64,000 bases of DNA from Acidobacteriota bacterium. Its GTDB lineage: Bacteria; Acidobacteriota; Terriglobia; Terriglobales; Acidobacteriaceae. Made by a program: the position numbers and the translations under genes. The notes beneath the pieces were generated by a model, which saw nothing but the letters and a program-made list of their open reading frames with translations, was not told the DNA's origin and did no database searches. Shown here piece after piece: positions 42,412 through 51,668 of the stretch. The stretch spans positions 434,001-498,000 of the forward strand of contig JAFDVQ010000001.1 of the NCBI GenBank assembly GCA_018268915.1. The letters are read 5' to 3'. Each line of letters starts with the position of its first letter. Position 1 is the stretch's first letter.

Positions 42412-43820
42412 AAATCTACGTGGGCACGCACCGCACCGACCCACGCTGGCCCTCGGTCACGGTTGTAGCCCGGATGGTCGATGTGCTGAACGTCAGCAGA
42501 ATAGAAGAGGCCCCTCCATGCGTGCAGCGTGTAGTAGCTTTCCGCGATACCTTCGCGAGCGTAACTCAGTCGTCCGTCACCAAGTAGAAATCCAGTGCCG
42601 CCCAGTTTCAGATAGTTCTGGTGATCACGCTTGATTGCGTTCGAGACAACCGCGATCGCAGCCTTGTCCTGCGGCCTGTGCCAGCGGGCGCCTGAGTAGT
42701 CCGCTCCTGTCTCCACCGTCTGGTCCACTTCGGTGTATGCGAAAGACTCATGCTGGCCCTCATTCCATCCGAATCGTCCAAAGACGCGAAGATTCTCAGT
42801 CAGCTCCTGCTCTGTGTTGTAGCCGACGCCATACTTCAACGCGCCATAACGTTCATGCGAAGTGATCGTCGGTTTCGGGTCGTCGCCGTCTAGATATGCG
42901 CGCACCGCTTCGCGGTACTCACCCATGTGCGCGCGGTTGGCATAGAACAGAACCCGCGTTATGCCCTTTCTCTGCGGCACCCAACTCTCGCGCAGTTCGA
43001 CCTCGCCGTTTTGAGCGTGGGCCCGACTGAAAGCCCAATCCATATCGATCCCATTCGCAACCGTTGGCATGGCAAAAAGACCATAACGAATGCTCCAAGC
43101 CCGGTCGTTATACTCCGCCATTCCTCCGACGGTGTATCCGCGCGTGTCCGCCGCATAGTCCCAAGCTCCGTTGTTGTCTACCGTCCAGTTCATGAATTGC
43201 AGGTGACTGTCCGATCCAACAGAATTCAAGTCGAAGAAATCCGGTAGCGTCAATTTGCCCGCGCGAAACTCGATTCGACGCTCAGGTACCTCCGAGGCCG
43301 GCGCGAACATACTCGCTTCCTGACGTTCGGTCTTGTCAGACAGCCCAATCACCTGGTGGATTCCATATCGCGCGATGTAAGGCTTTGAGCCCAGATTGGG
43401 ATTCCGCACTACATCAAGGTTCGTGAACCCCGCGAGGCCCAGGGCCTCACTCAATCCGCGTCCGCCCGCCGCCTCTAAATCGAAGATGAAGTCTGTGTTA
43501 TAGCGCGTTGAGCCGTTACGTCGAATTGCCGTGTAAAGCGTCTCCAGCGTTGAAGTCTTGTACTCTGCCGAGTTCCGGAAGGTGTTCGGCCCTTCATATA
43601 AAGAGTGAAATGGAAGGCGTCCCTGGAAGATGACATTTGCCTGCCCAGAAAACCAGTACCTTCCATCTGTATGCGGAAAGATCGTCGCGACATGAGTTTG
43701 TGCCACAGAATCTTGCGCCGGAATGCTCCGCGCTGAGCTACCCGGAACTTGAGCCGACACGTTTGTAGCTAACTGGGCCGCGAAAAGAAGCGCCGAAGAA
43801 CAGAAAAAGATCTTGAACAT
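42408..43820 (-). CDS. OprB-like carbohydrate porin
   Basis: From ATG 43820 the protein has 470 residues with a signal peptide (MFKIFFCSSALLFAAQLATN). It is a strand-rich barrel: GRYWFSGQANVIFQGRLPF near 53, then an ARYGIHQVIGLSDKTERQ segment, RIEFRAGKLTLPDFFDLN, WDYAADTRGYTVGGMAEY, and a terminal aromatic strand ending in AHVDF. The best family match I can make is OprB (carbohydrate-selective porin). GGAAGG lies upstream of ATG 43820; the frame to 43913 would run through the operator region. It is divergent from the CsoR/RcnR-family regulator. Confidence 0.72.
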   Translation of the reverse strand: MFKIFFCSSALLFAAQLATNVSAQVPGSSARSIPAQDSVAQTHVATIFPHTDGRYWFSGQANVIFQGRLPFHSLYEGPNTFRNSAEYKTSTLETLYTAIRRNGSTRYNTDFIFDLEAAGGRGLSEALGLAGFTNLDVVRNPNLGSKPYIARYGIHQVIGLSDKTERQEASMFAPASEVPERRIEFRAGKLTLPDFFDLNSVGSDSHLQFMNWTVDNNGAWDYAADTRGYTVGGMAEYNDRAWSIRYGLFAMPTVANGIDMDWAFSRAHAQNGEVELRESWVPQRKGITRVLFYANRAHMGEYREAVRAYLDGDDPKPTITSHERYGALKYGVGYNTEQELTENLRVFGRFGWNEGQHESFAYTEVDQTVETGADYSGARWHRPQDKAAIAVVSNAIKRDHQNYLKLGGTGFLLGDGRLSYAREGIAESYYTLHAWRGLFYSADVQHIDHPGYNRDRGPAWVGAVRAHVDF

Positions 43821-43859
43821 GAAGGCCTTCCGCGGGGGCGAGTATGATGAGATCAAGGG

Positions 43860-43886
43860 AGTACATACCCCCATACGGTATGTACT
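43860..43886. promoter_or_regulatory. Operator 1: inverted repeat AGTACATACC/GGTATGTACT
   Basis: AGTACATACC at 43860-43869 and GGTATGTACT at 43877-43886 are perfect inverted copies around CCCATAC. The inner ATACC...GGTAT half-sites resemble CsoR/RcnR-family sites. It lies between the porin start and the regulator start. Confidence 0.75.
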
Positions 43887-43904
43887 ATACCCCGGATGGG
43901 TATA
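43886..43904. promoter_or_regulatory. Operator 2: inverted repeat TATACCC/GGGTATA
   Basis: TATACCC at 43886-43892 and GGGTATA at 43898-43904 are perfect inverted copies with a 5-base spacer. The site abuts operator 1 and overlaps the upstream ATG at 43896, which argues that translation starts at 43926 instead. Confidence 0.75.
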
Positions 43905-43925
43905 CTGCATCAAGCGGAGAAGCAG

Positions 43926-44198
43926 ATGTCACTGCAAGAGCGCGAAAAGGTAAAGCTCCTTCAACGAGTCCGCCGTCTGCGCGGTCAACTCGATGCGGTC
44001 GAACGGCTGGTCAACACCGATGAAGACTGCGGAGGGCAACTCATGCTGCTAGCGGCTGTCAGGGGCGGCATCAACGGCCTCATGGCGGAGATTCTCGAGA
44101 CGCACATCCGATTTCACCTCGTCGACGGCGCAAAGGAGCAGATCGCCCCCGAACTCGCCGAGGACCTGATCGACCTCGTGCGCGCGTATCTTAAGTAG
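43926..44198 (+). CDS. CsoR/RcnR/FrmR-family transcriptional repressor
   Basis: This all-helical regulator of about 90 residues (family DUF156) shows KLLQRVRRLRGQLDAVERLV, the single conserved Cys in NTDEDCGGQLMLLAAVRGG, and His residues in GLMAEILETHIRFHLV. The pattern (Cys with EILETHIRFHL) is closer to FrmR/RcnR, which respond to formaldehyde, nickel or cobalt, than to copper-sensing CsoR, which has a C-x-x-C pair. ATG 43926 has GGAG 6 bases upstream; the ATG at 43896 lies in operator 2. It likely represses itself and the divergent porin. Confidence 0.85.
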   Translation: MSLQEREKVKLLQRVRRLRGQLDAVERLVNTDEDCGGQLMLLAAVRGGINGLMAEILETHIRFHLVDGAKEQIAPELAEDLIDLVRAYLK

Positions 44199-44225
44199 AT
44201 TCAGTTGGGGCCTGTTGACAAACTA

Positions 44226-44244
44226 CGCGCAGAAAGACTGCGCG
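44226..44244. terminator. Hairpin between convergent regulator and efpL
   Basis: CGCGCAG at 44226-44232 and CTGCGCG at 44238-44244 form a perfect 7-bp stem around AAAGA. It lies 27 bases after the regulator stop and 13 bases beyond the stop of the convergent gene. No strong T-tract is present. Confidence 0.45.
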
Positions 44245-44256
44245 GGGTTGAGCACA

Positions 44257-44832
44257 TTAAGCTCGCCCCGCGAACTCTCGCGATTCGGTGAAGACCTTCA
44301 CCGTCTCACCCTCTTCCACGAAGAAGGGCACCTTGATTTCCAGGCCAGTTTCCAGCCGCGCATGTTTGGTCACGGCGCCGCTGGCCGTGTTTCCGCGGGC
44401 TCCGGGCTCAGTGTATGCGACCTTGAGCTCTACTTTTTCCGGCAACTGTATCCCGATCGGATTCCCGTTGAACTTGTCGATCTTGATGATCAGTCCTTCA
44501 GTCAGAAACTGCAGGGCATCTCCGAGTTTCTCAGGAGTCAGAGCAATTTGATCGAAGGTCTCTTGATCCATGAAGTGCGATGCGTCGCCGTCTGAATAGA
44601 GAAACGATGCCTCGACTGTCTCCAGATCTGGCTCTTTGAATTTCTCCCCAGCCTTAAACGTCTTGTCGAACACCGCACGCGTAAGCAGGTTCCGCATTTT
44701 CAGTCGAATCAGGGTCTGTCCACCGCGCGCCGTCGGCGTCGAAACCTCCACATCCAGGCAGTAGAAGGGTGTGTTCTCAAACTCGAAATACATCTTCCGC
44801 TTCACATCAATTGCATCAATCAGAGAGGCCAT
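44257..44832 (-). CDS. Elongation factor P-like protein (YeiP/EfpL type)
   Basis: This 191-residue three-domain protein binds stalled ribosomes. The tip loop reads STPTARGGQTLIRLKMRNLL, matching the SPTARG loop of E. coli YeiP (EfpL) rather than the PGKGGA loop of canonical EF-P. The tip residue is Arg36, not the beta-lysylated Lys of EF-P. The C-terminal OB region (TGLEIKVPFFVEEGETVKVF) is complete. AAGGATCC precedes the ATG. It should help translate polyproline or related motifs, if it acts like EfpL. Confidence 0.85.
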   Translation of the reverse strand: MASLIDAIDVKRKMYFEFENTPFYCLDVEVSTPTARGGQTLIRLKMRNLLTRAVFDKTFKAGEKFKEPDLETVEASFLYSDGDASHFMDQETFDQIALTPEKLGDALQFLTEGLIIKIDKFNGNPIGIQLPEKVELKVAYTEPGARGNTASGAVTKHARLETGLEIKVPFFVEEGETVKVFTESREFAGRA

Positions 44833-44922
44833 ATGGATCCTTAAACCTGTACCGTCCTTTTCTTTTGTGAGTTCAAGAAAATCTATTCGATCAGAGACTG
44901 TGCATGCACTCAGATCTGATCT

Positions 44923-47532
44923 TCAAGCACTTGTCGGAGCCCGCAAATCTGCCAGCGCTGCAGTCAAATCATTGGCCAGGGCCTTTTGCAAGTCGCTGCC
45001 TAGCTTCAGCCCGTTCTGTGTCAAGTAGAAAACGTCGATGGCAGTTTCGCCCTCAGTATCGATCAGCGCAACCTCGATGTTGCATTTATGCTGGCTCAGC
45101 GTTAACGCAATTTGCCGAAGGAGACCTGGCCCATCCTGTGAAAGGACCTGTAAAAGAGTGGAGTGAGTCGACGATTCCGAGTCGAACTGAAGCCGTGTCG
45201 CAACTTCCACCTTCGCACTGTTGCTACCGCTGACGTGCCGTCGGGAGACAAGCAGCTGCTCAACGGGGACCTTCTGTGCGACCACGTCGTGCAGGTATTC
45301 GAGAAAGCGATCCTTCTCGCTCGGATTCAACTCAATGGTTCTGAAAACATCGGTGAACTGAAAGCTATCGACAACGACCCCGGCGTCATTCGAGAATGCT
45401 CCGGCCTTTACGATATTCATTCCCCAAGCCGCCAGCGCGCCGGCGACGTCGGCAAAAAGCCTGCTTCGATCGCGAACGATCACGGTCAGATCAAAGAGTT
45501 GCCGGTAGGGTCTGAGATCGAGTTGGACGGGATTCTTCTCGAGATTGAGAGCGAGTTGGAAGTGATTACGGATGTGTTCAGGCAGGCGGGTCTGAAGATA
45601 GCGTTGCGGAAGGCCCTCCAGGAACTGGCGGAGCGCGTCATATTGGTTTGACGGCACCATCGATCGAATCCGGTTCAGCAGAGTGGGATCGATTGCAGAG
45701 TGATATCGAACCTCATCCACGCTGCGATCCATAAAGTTGGCTGTCGCCATGTAAAGCTGCCAGAGATTCTCGGCCTTCCAGGGCGTGAGGGCTTCAGGAT
45801 TTACGGCCTTGATGTCGGCATACGTCATCAGGGTCAGCATCTTCAGTATCGATGGGCTTCCTACTTTGTCTGCGAAGTTTCGGATGTTGTCTGCGTCGAA
45901 GATATCTCGGCGCAGAGCATTCGACATGTCAAGGTGCAGCTTGATCAGCTTCAACACCTGATCGCGCTCTTCCGAATCAAAATTCAGCCTTGCCAGGAAC
46001 CCGTCTGCGAGTTCCACGCTCTGACCAGTGTGCTCACCGTTGCGGCGTCCCTTACCGGTGTCGTGCAGCAATAGTGAAAGCAGGAATAGGTCTAGCCTGT
46101 CGATCTCAGGCAGCAGTTGTCCAAGCCTCTGCTCGTAGTCGTGCGCGGGTTGCCGGAGACTGTGTACATTGTCGATCGTAAGAAACGTATGCTCGTCGAC
46201 GGTGTATCGGTGATAGCTGTCGCGAATGACGAGTGCGTCGATCAAGTGAAACTCTGGAATCAGCATCTCCAGCACGCCGAGCGCATGCATCGTTCGCAGC
46301 GCATCCGCGGCATGAGGTCCCAATAGCACTTCGCGCAAAGCGTTCCAGAGATACGGTCCTTCCGGAATGTGGATCGCCAGGGCCGGCAGCGCGTCAGTGA
46401 TCCGATCTTCGGCCGCCTGTGACAGGGCATATCCATGCGTGGCCATCAGCGAGAAGACCCGTAGAATCGCTGCGGTGTCACTGAATTGAGCGCCGGGGAG
46501 GATATCGATCCGCCCCTGGTCAAGAATGAAATCCGTACCAGAGATAGGTGTCCGCCGCCTTCGAAACTGCTTGTAGAAGCTCACTGGGGCCGGCAAATGC
46601 TCCATCAAAAGAGCCGCTCGCCGATAGATCACGCGCGCGTGCCTGTAATAGGTCCGCATCCAATATGCAGGATCGGCTGTTCCGCGCGTCTCCAGCCCGA
46701 TAGAATTTGCCGCTGCTTCATCCTGCGATTGCCAGTCCAGCGTGTTGTCATCTCGCCCGTGTCGGAAATGCAGAAAACATCGCGCTGCCGCCAGAAAGTC
46801 GAACGCTGCTTCCGCATCGCCTCGCGCGCTCTGGAAAACCCCCCCGCGTTGCCGTGGCCACTCCTTTGTGTCCTTCAAGTGAAATAGCAGAGCGAACCAC
46901 ACGGCGAGGTGGTAATCCCGCAGTCCTCCTGGACACTCCTTGAGATTAGGTTCGAGATGGAAAATGGTGTTCCCATACTTCGAGTGCCGATTTCGGGCAA
47001 TCTCTCCGAGCTTTTGCGTGATCGTATTCCATTCACTCAGAACCAACCCCGGAAAGACTGTCTGGTGGAGCTGTTGATACAGAGGAAACTGCCCTGCCAG
47101 AAACCGTCGGTCAAGAGTCGCCAGGGTGAATTCGAGGTTGTCAGGATCGAACCGGCCAGCTTCCTTCACGGTCCTAGAGGTCGGGCTTGCTCGCAGGCCG
47201 ATGTCCCACATGCCCTGAATGATGGCCCGAATCGATTCTTTGGTCTGTTCTTCAGTCTTCTCGTCGGCAAAGGCAAACAGCACGTCAATGTCGGAGTAGG
47301 GAAATAAATCCTTACGGCCGTAGCCGCCCAGCGCCAGCAACGAGACATTCTGTGCAGGTTGCCCCGCAAACGCCCGGCGCCACATTTCAATAAGGATTCG
47401 GTCTACAACAGCCGATCTCCGACGGATCGCCGCGGTTCCATCTCCGGTCCGTTCACACGTTTGGCGGACGAGCGCCATCTCCCGGAGATACTGATCCCGT
47501 AGATCGTCAACCGCTAAAGCGACTGGATTCAT
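44923..47532 (-). CDS. glnD: Protein-PII uridylyltransferase / uridylyl-removing enzyme
   Basis: This 869-residue bifunctional sensor of glutamine status is of full length. The nucleotidyltransferase motif is [20 protein letters not shown] near 66-85. The HD hydrolase domain has [11 protein letters not shown] near 480, with [13 protein letters not shown] upstream. Two C-terminal ACT domains ([20 protein letters not shown] and [20 protein letters not shown]) bind glutamine. It should modify a PII protein encoded elsewhere. The start at 47532 has no clear ribosome binding site. Confidence 0.96.
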   Translation of the reverse strand: MNPVALAVDDLRDQYLREMALVRQTCERTGDGTAAIRRRSAVVDRILIEMWRRAFAGQPAQNVSLLALGGYGRKDLFPYSDIDVLFAFADEKTEEQTKESIRAIIQGMWDIGLRASPTSRTVKEAGRFDPDNLEFTLATLDRRFLAGQFPLYQQLHQTVFPGLVLSEWNTITQKLGEIARNRHSKYGNTIFHLEPNLKECPGGLRDYHLAVWFALLFHLKDTKEWPRQRGGVFQSARGDAEAAFDFLAAARCFLHFRHGRDDNTLDWQSQDEAAANSIGLETRGTADPAYWMRTYYRHARVIYRRAALLMEHLPAPVSFYKQFRRRRTPISGTDFILDQGRIDILPGAQFSDTAAILRVFSLMATHGYALSQAAEDRITDALPALAIHIPEGPYLWNALREVLLGPHAADALRTMHALGVLEMLIPEFHLIDALVIRDSYHRYTVDEHTFLTIDNVHSLRQPAHDYEQRLGQLLPEIDRLDLFLLSLLLHDTGKGRRNGEHTGQSVELADGFLARLNFDSEERDQVLKLIKLHLDMSNALRRDIFDADNIRNFADKVGSPSILKMLTLMTYADIKAVNPEALTPWKAENLWQLYMATANFMDRSVDEVRYHSAIDPTLLNRIRSMVPSNQYDALRQFLEGLPQRYLQTRLPEHIRNHFQLALNLEKNPVQLDLRPYRQLFDLTVIVRDRSRLFADVAGALAAWGMNIVKAGAFSNDAGVVVDSFQFTDVFRTIELNPSEKDRFLEYLHDVVAQKVPVEQLLVSRRHVSGSNSAKVEVATRLQFDSESSTHSTLLQVLSQDGPGLLRQIALTLSQHKCNIEVALIDTEGETAIDVFYLTQNGLKLGSDLQKALANDLTAALADLRAPTSA

Positions 47533-47998
47533 GAGCTTCTATATTGTGAAGGCAAGCCTGCGTAAATGATGTGTTACCAGAATAAGCGATTTTTCCATCG
47601 GGAAGCGGGAAGATACCGCTATTGCTTCCAAATCGTCAAAAACTGATCGACTTCTTCAGCTAACGCTCAGACTCGGCGCGAGAGTTCTGCGATGCAGGCC
47701 GTAGGCCTCGCGGCAATCGAACCTGAGAGAGGGCTTTCAGATGTTTACCAGGCCCAACGAAGCCATGGGCCAACATCTTGAACTCGCTTGGTTTTTACCT
47801 GATCCAAGTTCTCGACGAACATCGTTGATCGGAGGCTGCGAATTCGTAAGGAAATCATAAAGGACCTCTAAGTGGTCTCCAGGCTTGATAGCCGATGCGT
47901 ATAATCCATCACAGCATTCGCTTGAAAAGCAGTCTTTGTTGGATGTTCGGCCGTTTTTTCGAGATCACTGCAGGCCGCACACTCGAGACAGTCGGATC
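47533..47998. other. Intergenic region upstream of glnD
   Basis: In 466 bases I see no gene, repeat or RNA I can support. It must contain the glnD promoter (minus strand) and the 3' end of the dapA transcript. A T-loop-like string near 47712 is noted and rejected as a tRNA. Confidence 0.4.
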
Positions 47999-48928
47999 TC
48001 AATACATCCGCATACTGCCAGCGGGAAGAGGCGAAAACTTCAATAGGCCAAGTTCTCCGGCGAGGCGTTCAAGCTTAGTTCGAGTTGCCGCTGTGGGTGT
48101 AACGAGAGGCAGACGAAGTGTGTCCGAAGCACGTCCCATTAAGTTCAGGACCGTTTTCACCGGCCCTGGATTCGACTCCCAGAAATTAGCTTCAAAAAGC
48201 CGTCCGAAGCGTCGTTCGACTTCGCGTGCTTCCGCCCAGTCATCGTGTAGTGCGGCGTTGATCATGCGAGCCATTTCGGCTGGAATTTCATTGGACGCAA
48301 CACTGATGAGTCCTTGGGCGCCGACCCCTATGGCAGCAAGAGCAAGGTTGTCATCCCCGGAGAAGACCTTGAAGGATGACGAAAGCGAGTGAACAAGCTC
48401 ACCGATCTGAGGCAGTTTACCGCTGGCCTCTTTTATTGCCTGGATATTCGGTGCTGCTTCGACTAAGCGAACGACCGTTTCGGGATCGAGGTTCACACCA
48501 GTCCTTCCCGGAACGTTATACAGGCAAACAGGAAGCGGCGCGACCATCTTTGCCAGAGCGAGAAAATGCTGGTACTGCCCCTCCTGGGTCGGCTTGTTGT
48601 AGTAGGGGTTCGCAGACAGTACGGCGTCCACACCCGGAACTTGTCGCAGTATGGCAGCCTGATGCAGGAGAACGCGTGTGCAATTATGAGTGCACCCAGC
48701 CCAGACGGGTACCCGGCCAGCGGCGGCTTCAACGACAATCCGAATGGTCTGAAGCCACTCCTGCTCGTCGAGAGTTGCGGCCTCGCCTGTCGATCCGCAG
48801 GCGACGATGAAGTCGATGCCCGCGTCAATCTGCCAGTTCACAAGCGCCCAGAGCGCGGGTTCGTCGATCGTTCCGTCCGGCCGAAAAGGCGTAACGATTG
48901 CAGTGCCACAGCCTGTTGTTTCCATCAT
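47999..48928 (-). CDS. dapA: 4-hydroxy-tetrahydrodipicolinate synthase
   Basis: This protein of about 309 residues condenses pyruvate with aspartate semialdehyde at the branch to diaminopimelate and lysine. Motifs: GTAIVTPFRPDGTID, VACGSTGEAATL near 43, ANPYYNKPTQEGQYQHF, the catalytic Tyr in LYNVPGRTG, and the Schiff-base Lys in AIKEASG near 165. The C-terminus runs about 15 residues past the usual end. The start is ATG 48928 or 48925, with no ribosome binding site. dapB, lysC and asd follow upstream on the same strand but are not contiguous. Confidence 0.94.
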   Translation of the reverse strand: MMETTGCGTAIVTPFRPDGTIDEPALWALVNWQIDAGIDFIVACGSTGEAATLDEQEWLQTIRIVVEAAAGRVPVWAGCTHNCTRVLLHQAAILRQVPGVDAVLSANPYYNKPTQEGQYQHFLALAKMVAPLPVCLYNVPGRTGVNLDPETVVRLVEAAPNIQAIKEASGKLPQIGELVHSLSSSFKVFSGDDNLALAAIGVGAQGLISVASNEIPAEMARMINAALHDDWAEAREVERRFGRLFEANFWESNPGPVKTVLNLMGRASDTLRLPLVTPTAATRTKLERLAGELGLLKFSPLPAGSMRMY

Positions 48929-48972
48929 CAAAAGTGTATATCGATGAGCCCTGTGACGTGTCGTGATGAATG

Positions 48973-49443
48973 TTATCGGTACTCTGATTCGAGCATCGAC
49001 ATAAGGTGCAGATCGAACCAGCGCCCCTCGCGGTAAGCAGCCTGTCGCATGATCCCCTCATATCGAAAGCCAAGGCTCTCGTAGAGATGGCGTGCGCGGG
49101 AATTGTCCTCAAAGACGTCAAGGAACAGTCGATGAGCATGTAATTCGAGGAAGCAGACACGTTTTATTTCTTGCAGGATGCGTCGGCCGAGTCCTCGCTC
49201 CGGCATTCCAACAACGATCCGTTTCAACTCGATCGAGCCCGAATTCTCACTGAGACCTCGCAGGATCACGTAGGCTTCGATGTTTTCGCCAGAATCGCTG
49301 ACGTAGTATCGAGCATCGGCGCCGATCAGAGTTGCACGATGCCGGTCTTCACTCCATTGGCCGACGAACTCTCGGGCCACTGGATTGCCTTCGAGGGCGA
49401 TGATGGCGGGAATGTCGTCGAGGGTTGCGAGGCGAAGTGGCAT
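48973..49443 (-). CDS. GNAT family N-acetyltransferase
   Basis: This 156-residue protein has the acetyl-CoA-binding GMPERGLGRRILQEI (R/Q-x-x-G-x-G/A) and the later NSRARHLYESLGFRYEG, a layout like RimI/RimJ-type protein or small-molecule acetyltransferases. The substrate is unknown. It sits 44 bases upstream of dapA on the same strand and may be co-transcribed with it. Confidence 0.85.
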   Translation of the reverse strand: MPLRLATLDDIPAIIALEGNPVAREFVGQWSEDRHRATLIGADARYYVSDSGENIEAYVILRGLSENSGSIELKRIVVGMPERGLGRRILQEIKRVCFLELHAHRLFLDVFEDNSRARHLYESLGFRYEGIMRQAAYREGRWFDLHLMSMLESEYR

Positions 49444-49850
49444 GAATAGCTGGATTGTAAATCCGAGATTTCGTTGGGGTTTGAGGAGTACGAAAGTCCG
49501 GTAATGTATCTATCTCTCACGTGACGAAAGGCATGTGCTACGTGTCGTCCGGGAGTTCCATCCAAGTCACATACCCGTTACGATGTCGTTTACAGGACCG
49601 GAATTTAGCATGCGTAAGCCGCAGAACATGAGCGGCGGACTGCGCAAAAAGCTGAATCCAGAGCACCTTCGAATACAGCAGTGAGCCGTTCGCTGGCGAA
49701 ACTTTATTTCCCAGATCCTTGTTTTCAGAACTGGCCGTGAGGTTGGAGATATATCCATCCGTGCACGCCGGTCACGTCGAGCCATAGCTGCTGCAGGATG
49801 CGAACTGACGGCGCGCTGCATCGACAGCGACGAGAAGAGGATCAAAGATC
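49444..49850. other. Divergent intergenic region, GNAT gene versus TonB fusion
   Basis: These 407 bases separate two divergent genes. I see no gene with support; a 24-codon open frame at 49610 is noted and rejected. Promoters for both sides must lie here but none is clear. Confidence 0.4.
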
Positions 49851-51587
49851 ATGATCGCCAGAGCTGAGATGTTGGCCAACGCGCAGGTCGCCGAACCGCA
49901 GAGTTCAAGCGACTCCAAAGGAATGGCGGTTGCGCTGATAGGTCCCAATGACGCACATCGACAAACCGTTGCCAAGGCCCTCGCCTCCGCAGAGGGCCGC
50001 AAGGTCCACGAATTCATCGACTATCCGGCGACTCTGAACGATCTGGCCCGGATGATGGAAACCAAGTTCGATGTCGTGCTCGTCGATGTGGATACCGATG
50101 AAAGCTACGCCCTTCAGATCATCTCCAAGCTGTCCGAACTGGGTCCGGCTGTAATGGCATACTCTGCCCGGACGGACGAGGATCTTTTGAAGAGCTGTAT
50201 GCGTGCAGGAGCGCGGGATTTTCTACCTCTTCCTGCGGATGGAGGATCAACCGCAACCACATCATCCTTTGCATCCACTCCGGCTCCAGTTGCACCGAAA
50301 CCGACACCCAGGCAGGCGGCTCCGCAGCCAACTGCGAAGCCGACATCTGCAGCGGTTCCCATCCCTACGCGGTCCAATGTCACTCCGATTATTCCAGAGA
50401 GACATGTTGAGCCTGTAGTTGAGCCGAAGGCATCCGTTCCACCCCGGGCTCAGGCTCTGCCCGACATTTTGAAAGAGACCGGAATGATCGCTCCGGCGGC
50501 TCAGCCGAAACCGGAAGCGGCAGCCGAGGAATCAGAATTTGCCGCGTGGGATGCCGCAAATCTCCGCCGCGCCTCAATGCCGGAAATTCCCAAGCCGGAT
50601 ACTCGTCCGCGTCCCAGCCTCGTCCAGGAAAAACGCAAGGCTCCAGAACCAGTTCGAGCGCTACCGAAGGTCGAAGAACCTCAACCGGAGCCCGTTGCCG
50701 AAGTCGCACCGACTCCGATAGCGCAGCCGATTGAGCGCCCTCCCGTGGCGGTGGATATCTTCCGGTCCTCGATGTTTCACGCCGAGCAGAGCGAAGCCGC
50801 CGAGAAACAAGGCGCCAGCCTGATGAAGTGGGTCTTGATCGCAGCTGGGCCTGTTGTACTGGCTTTGGTCCTGCTGGTTGTCTTTACCCGCTCTTCAACT
50901 CCGACATTGGCTGGTTCGAGCGCGAAGAAAGCGCAACCAGCTCCCATGCCCGAAAGTACGACTGTCAGTAAACCAGACCCAACAGCTAACGATCGTCTGA
51001 TCGTGAACGCTACAGGGAAGACCGGCAGCAACAGCCAGCCAAGTCCTGGGCCAAACACCGAACAACCGCAGGCCCAAGTTGCATCTGCCGTGCAGGAAAC
51101 CGAGGATCCTATTCCAGTTTCGCCCGACGCGATGGCTGCCCAGCTGGTAGCGCCAACGAGAATTGCCGGACAGATCAAGCACACTGCTCCGGTTGAAGAA
51201 CCCCCACCGAGCGCTCCCTCATCGGTTTCGCTGGACGACAACAATTCAGTCCCCGGATCGGTATTCGGAGCTTCGGCGAAGGCGAAGGTTGTACCGCATG
51301 TCGTAGCCATCTCAGCAGGGGTTGCGGCCGGGATGATCGTCCACAAGACAGCGCCCGCATATCCGAAGTTTGCACAGGATGCCCACATTACAGGGACCGT
51401 AGTTCTCAAGGCGACGATCACCAAGCAGGGATCGATCGAAGGCATCCAGGTGCTGAGCGGCCCAAAACTACTCGCTCCATCCGCAGTGGATGCAGTGAAG
51501 ACCTGGAAGTACAAGCCTTATATGCTTGATGGTCAGCCTGTGGCGGTCGAGACGAACGTCACGGTCGTCTTCGGCGGCAAGCAGTGA
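49851..51587 (+). CDS. Receiver-like domain fused to TonB energy transducer
   Basis: This 578-residue protein has an unusual order. Residues 25-128 form a CheY/CpaE-type receiver-like domain (VALIGPNDAHRQTVAKALA, VVLVDVDTDES with D79, AYSARTDEDLLKSCMRAGAR). A Pro/Ala-rich linker follows (130-320). One membrane helix lies at about 325-347 (MKWVLIAAGPVVLALVLLVV), then a second Pro-rich periplasmic stretch. A TonB C-terminal domain ends the chain from about 488 (KTAPAYPKFAQDAHITGTVV, then SAVDAVKTWKYKPYMLDG). The usual receiver Lys is replaced in FLPLP. The layout suggests cytosolic control of TonB-dependent uptake. No ExbB/ExbD genes are nearby. Confidence 0.88.
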   Translation: MIARAEMLANAQVAEPQSSSDSKGMAVALIGPNDAHRQTVAKALASAEGRKVHEFIDYPATLNDLARMMETKFDVVLVDVDTDESYALQIISKLSELGPAVMAYSARTDEDLLKSCMRAGARDFLPLPADGGSTATTSSFASTPAPVAPKPTPRQAAPQPTAKPTSAAVPIPTRSNVTPIIPERHVEPVVEPKASVPPRAQALPDILKETGMIAPAAQPKPEAAAEESEFAAWDAANLRRASMPEIPKPDTRPRPSLVQEKRKAPEPVRALPKVEEPQPEPVAEVAPTPIAQPIERPPVAVDIFRSSMFHAEQSEAAEKQGASLMKWVLIAAGPVVLALVLLVVFTRSSTPTLAGSSAKKAQPAPMPESTTVSKPDPTANDRLIVNATGKTGSNSQPSPGPNTEQPQAQVASAVQETEDPIPVSPDAMAAQLVAPTRIAGQIKHTAPVEEPPPSAPSSVSLDDNNSVPGSVFGASAKAKVVPHVVAISAGVAAGMIVHKTAPAYPKFAQDAHITGTVVLKATITKQGSIEGIQVLSGPKLLAPSAVDAVKTWKYKPYMLDGQPVAVETNVTVVFGGKQ

Positions 51588-51668
51588 ACCCAAAAAACTT
51601 TACTGGTTCTGTGAAGGGCGTTCGATTGGGTCTGTGACGACTTGGTTGAGCGCCTTCATGCTTGCATT

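Noticed and set aside
47712..47723. T-loop-like GGTTCGATTGCC on the minus strand
   Set aside because: No acceptor, anticodon or D stem can be built around it, so it is not a tRNA.
49610..49684. A 24-codon open frame (MRKPQNMSGGLRKKLNPEHL...)
   Set aside because: There is no convincing ribosome binding site and no other support; it is too short to call.
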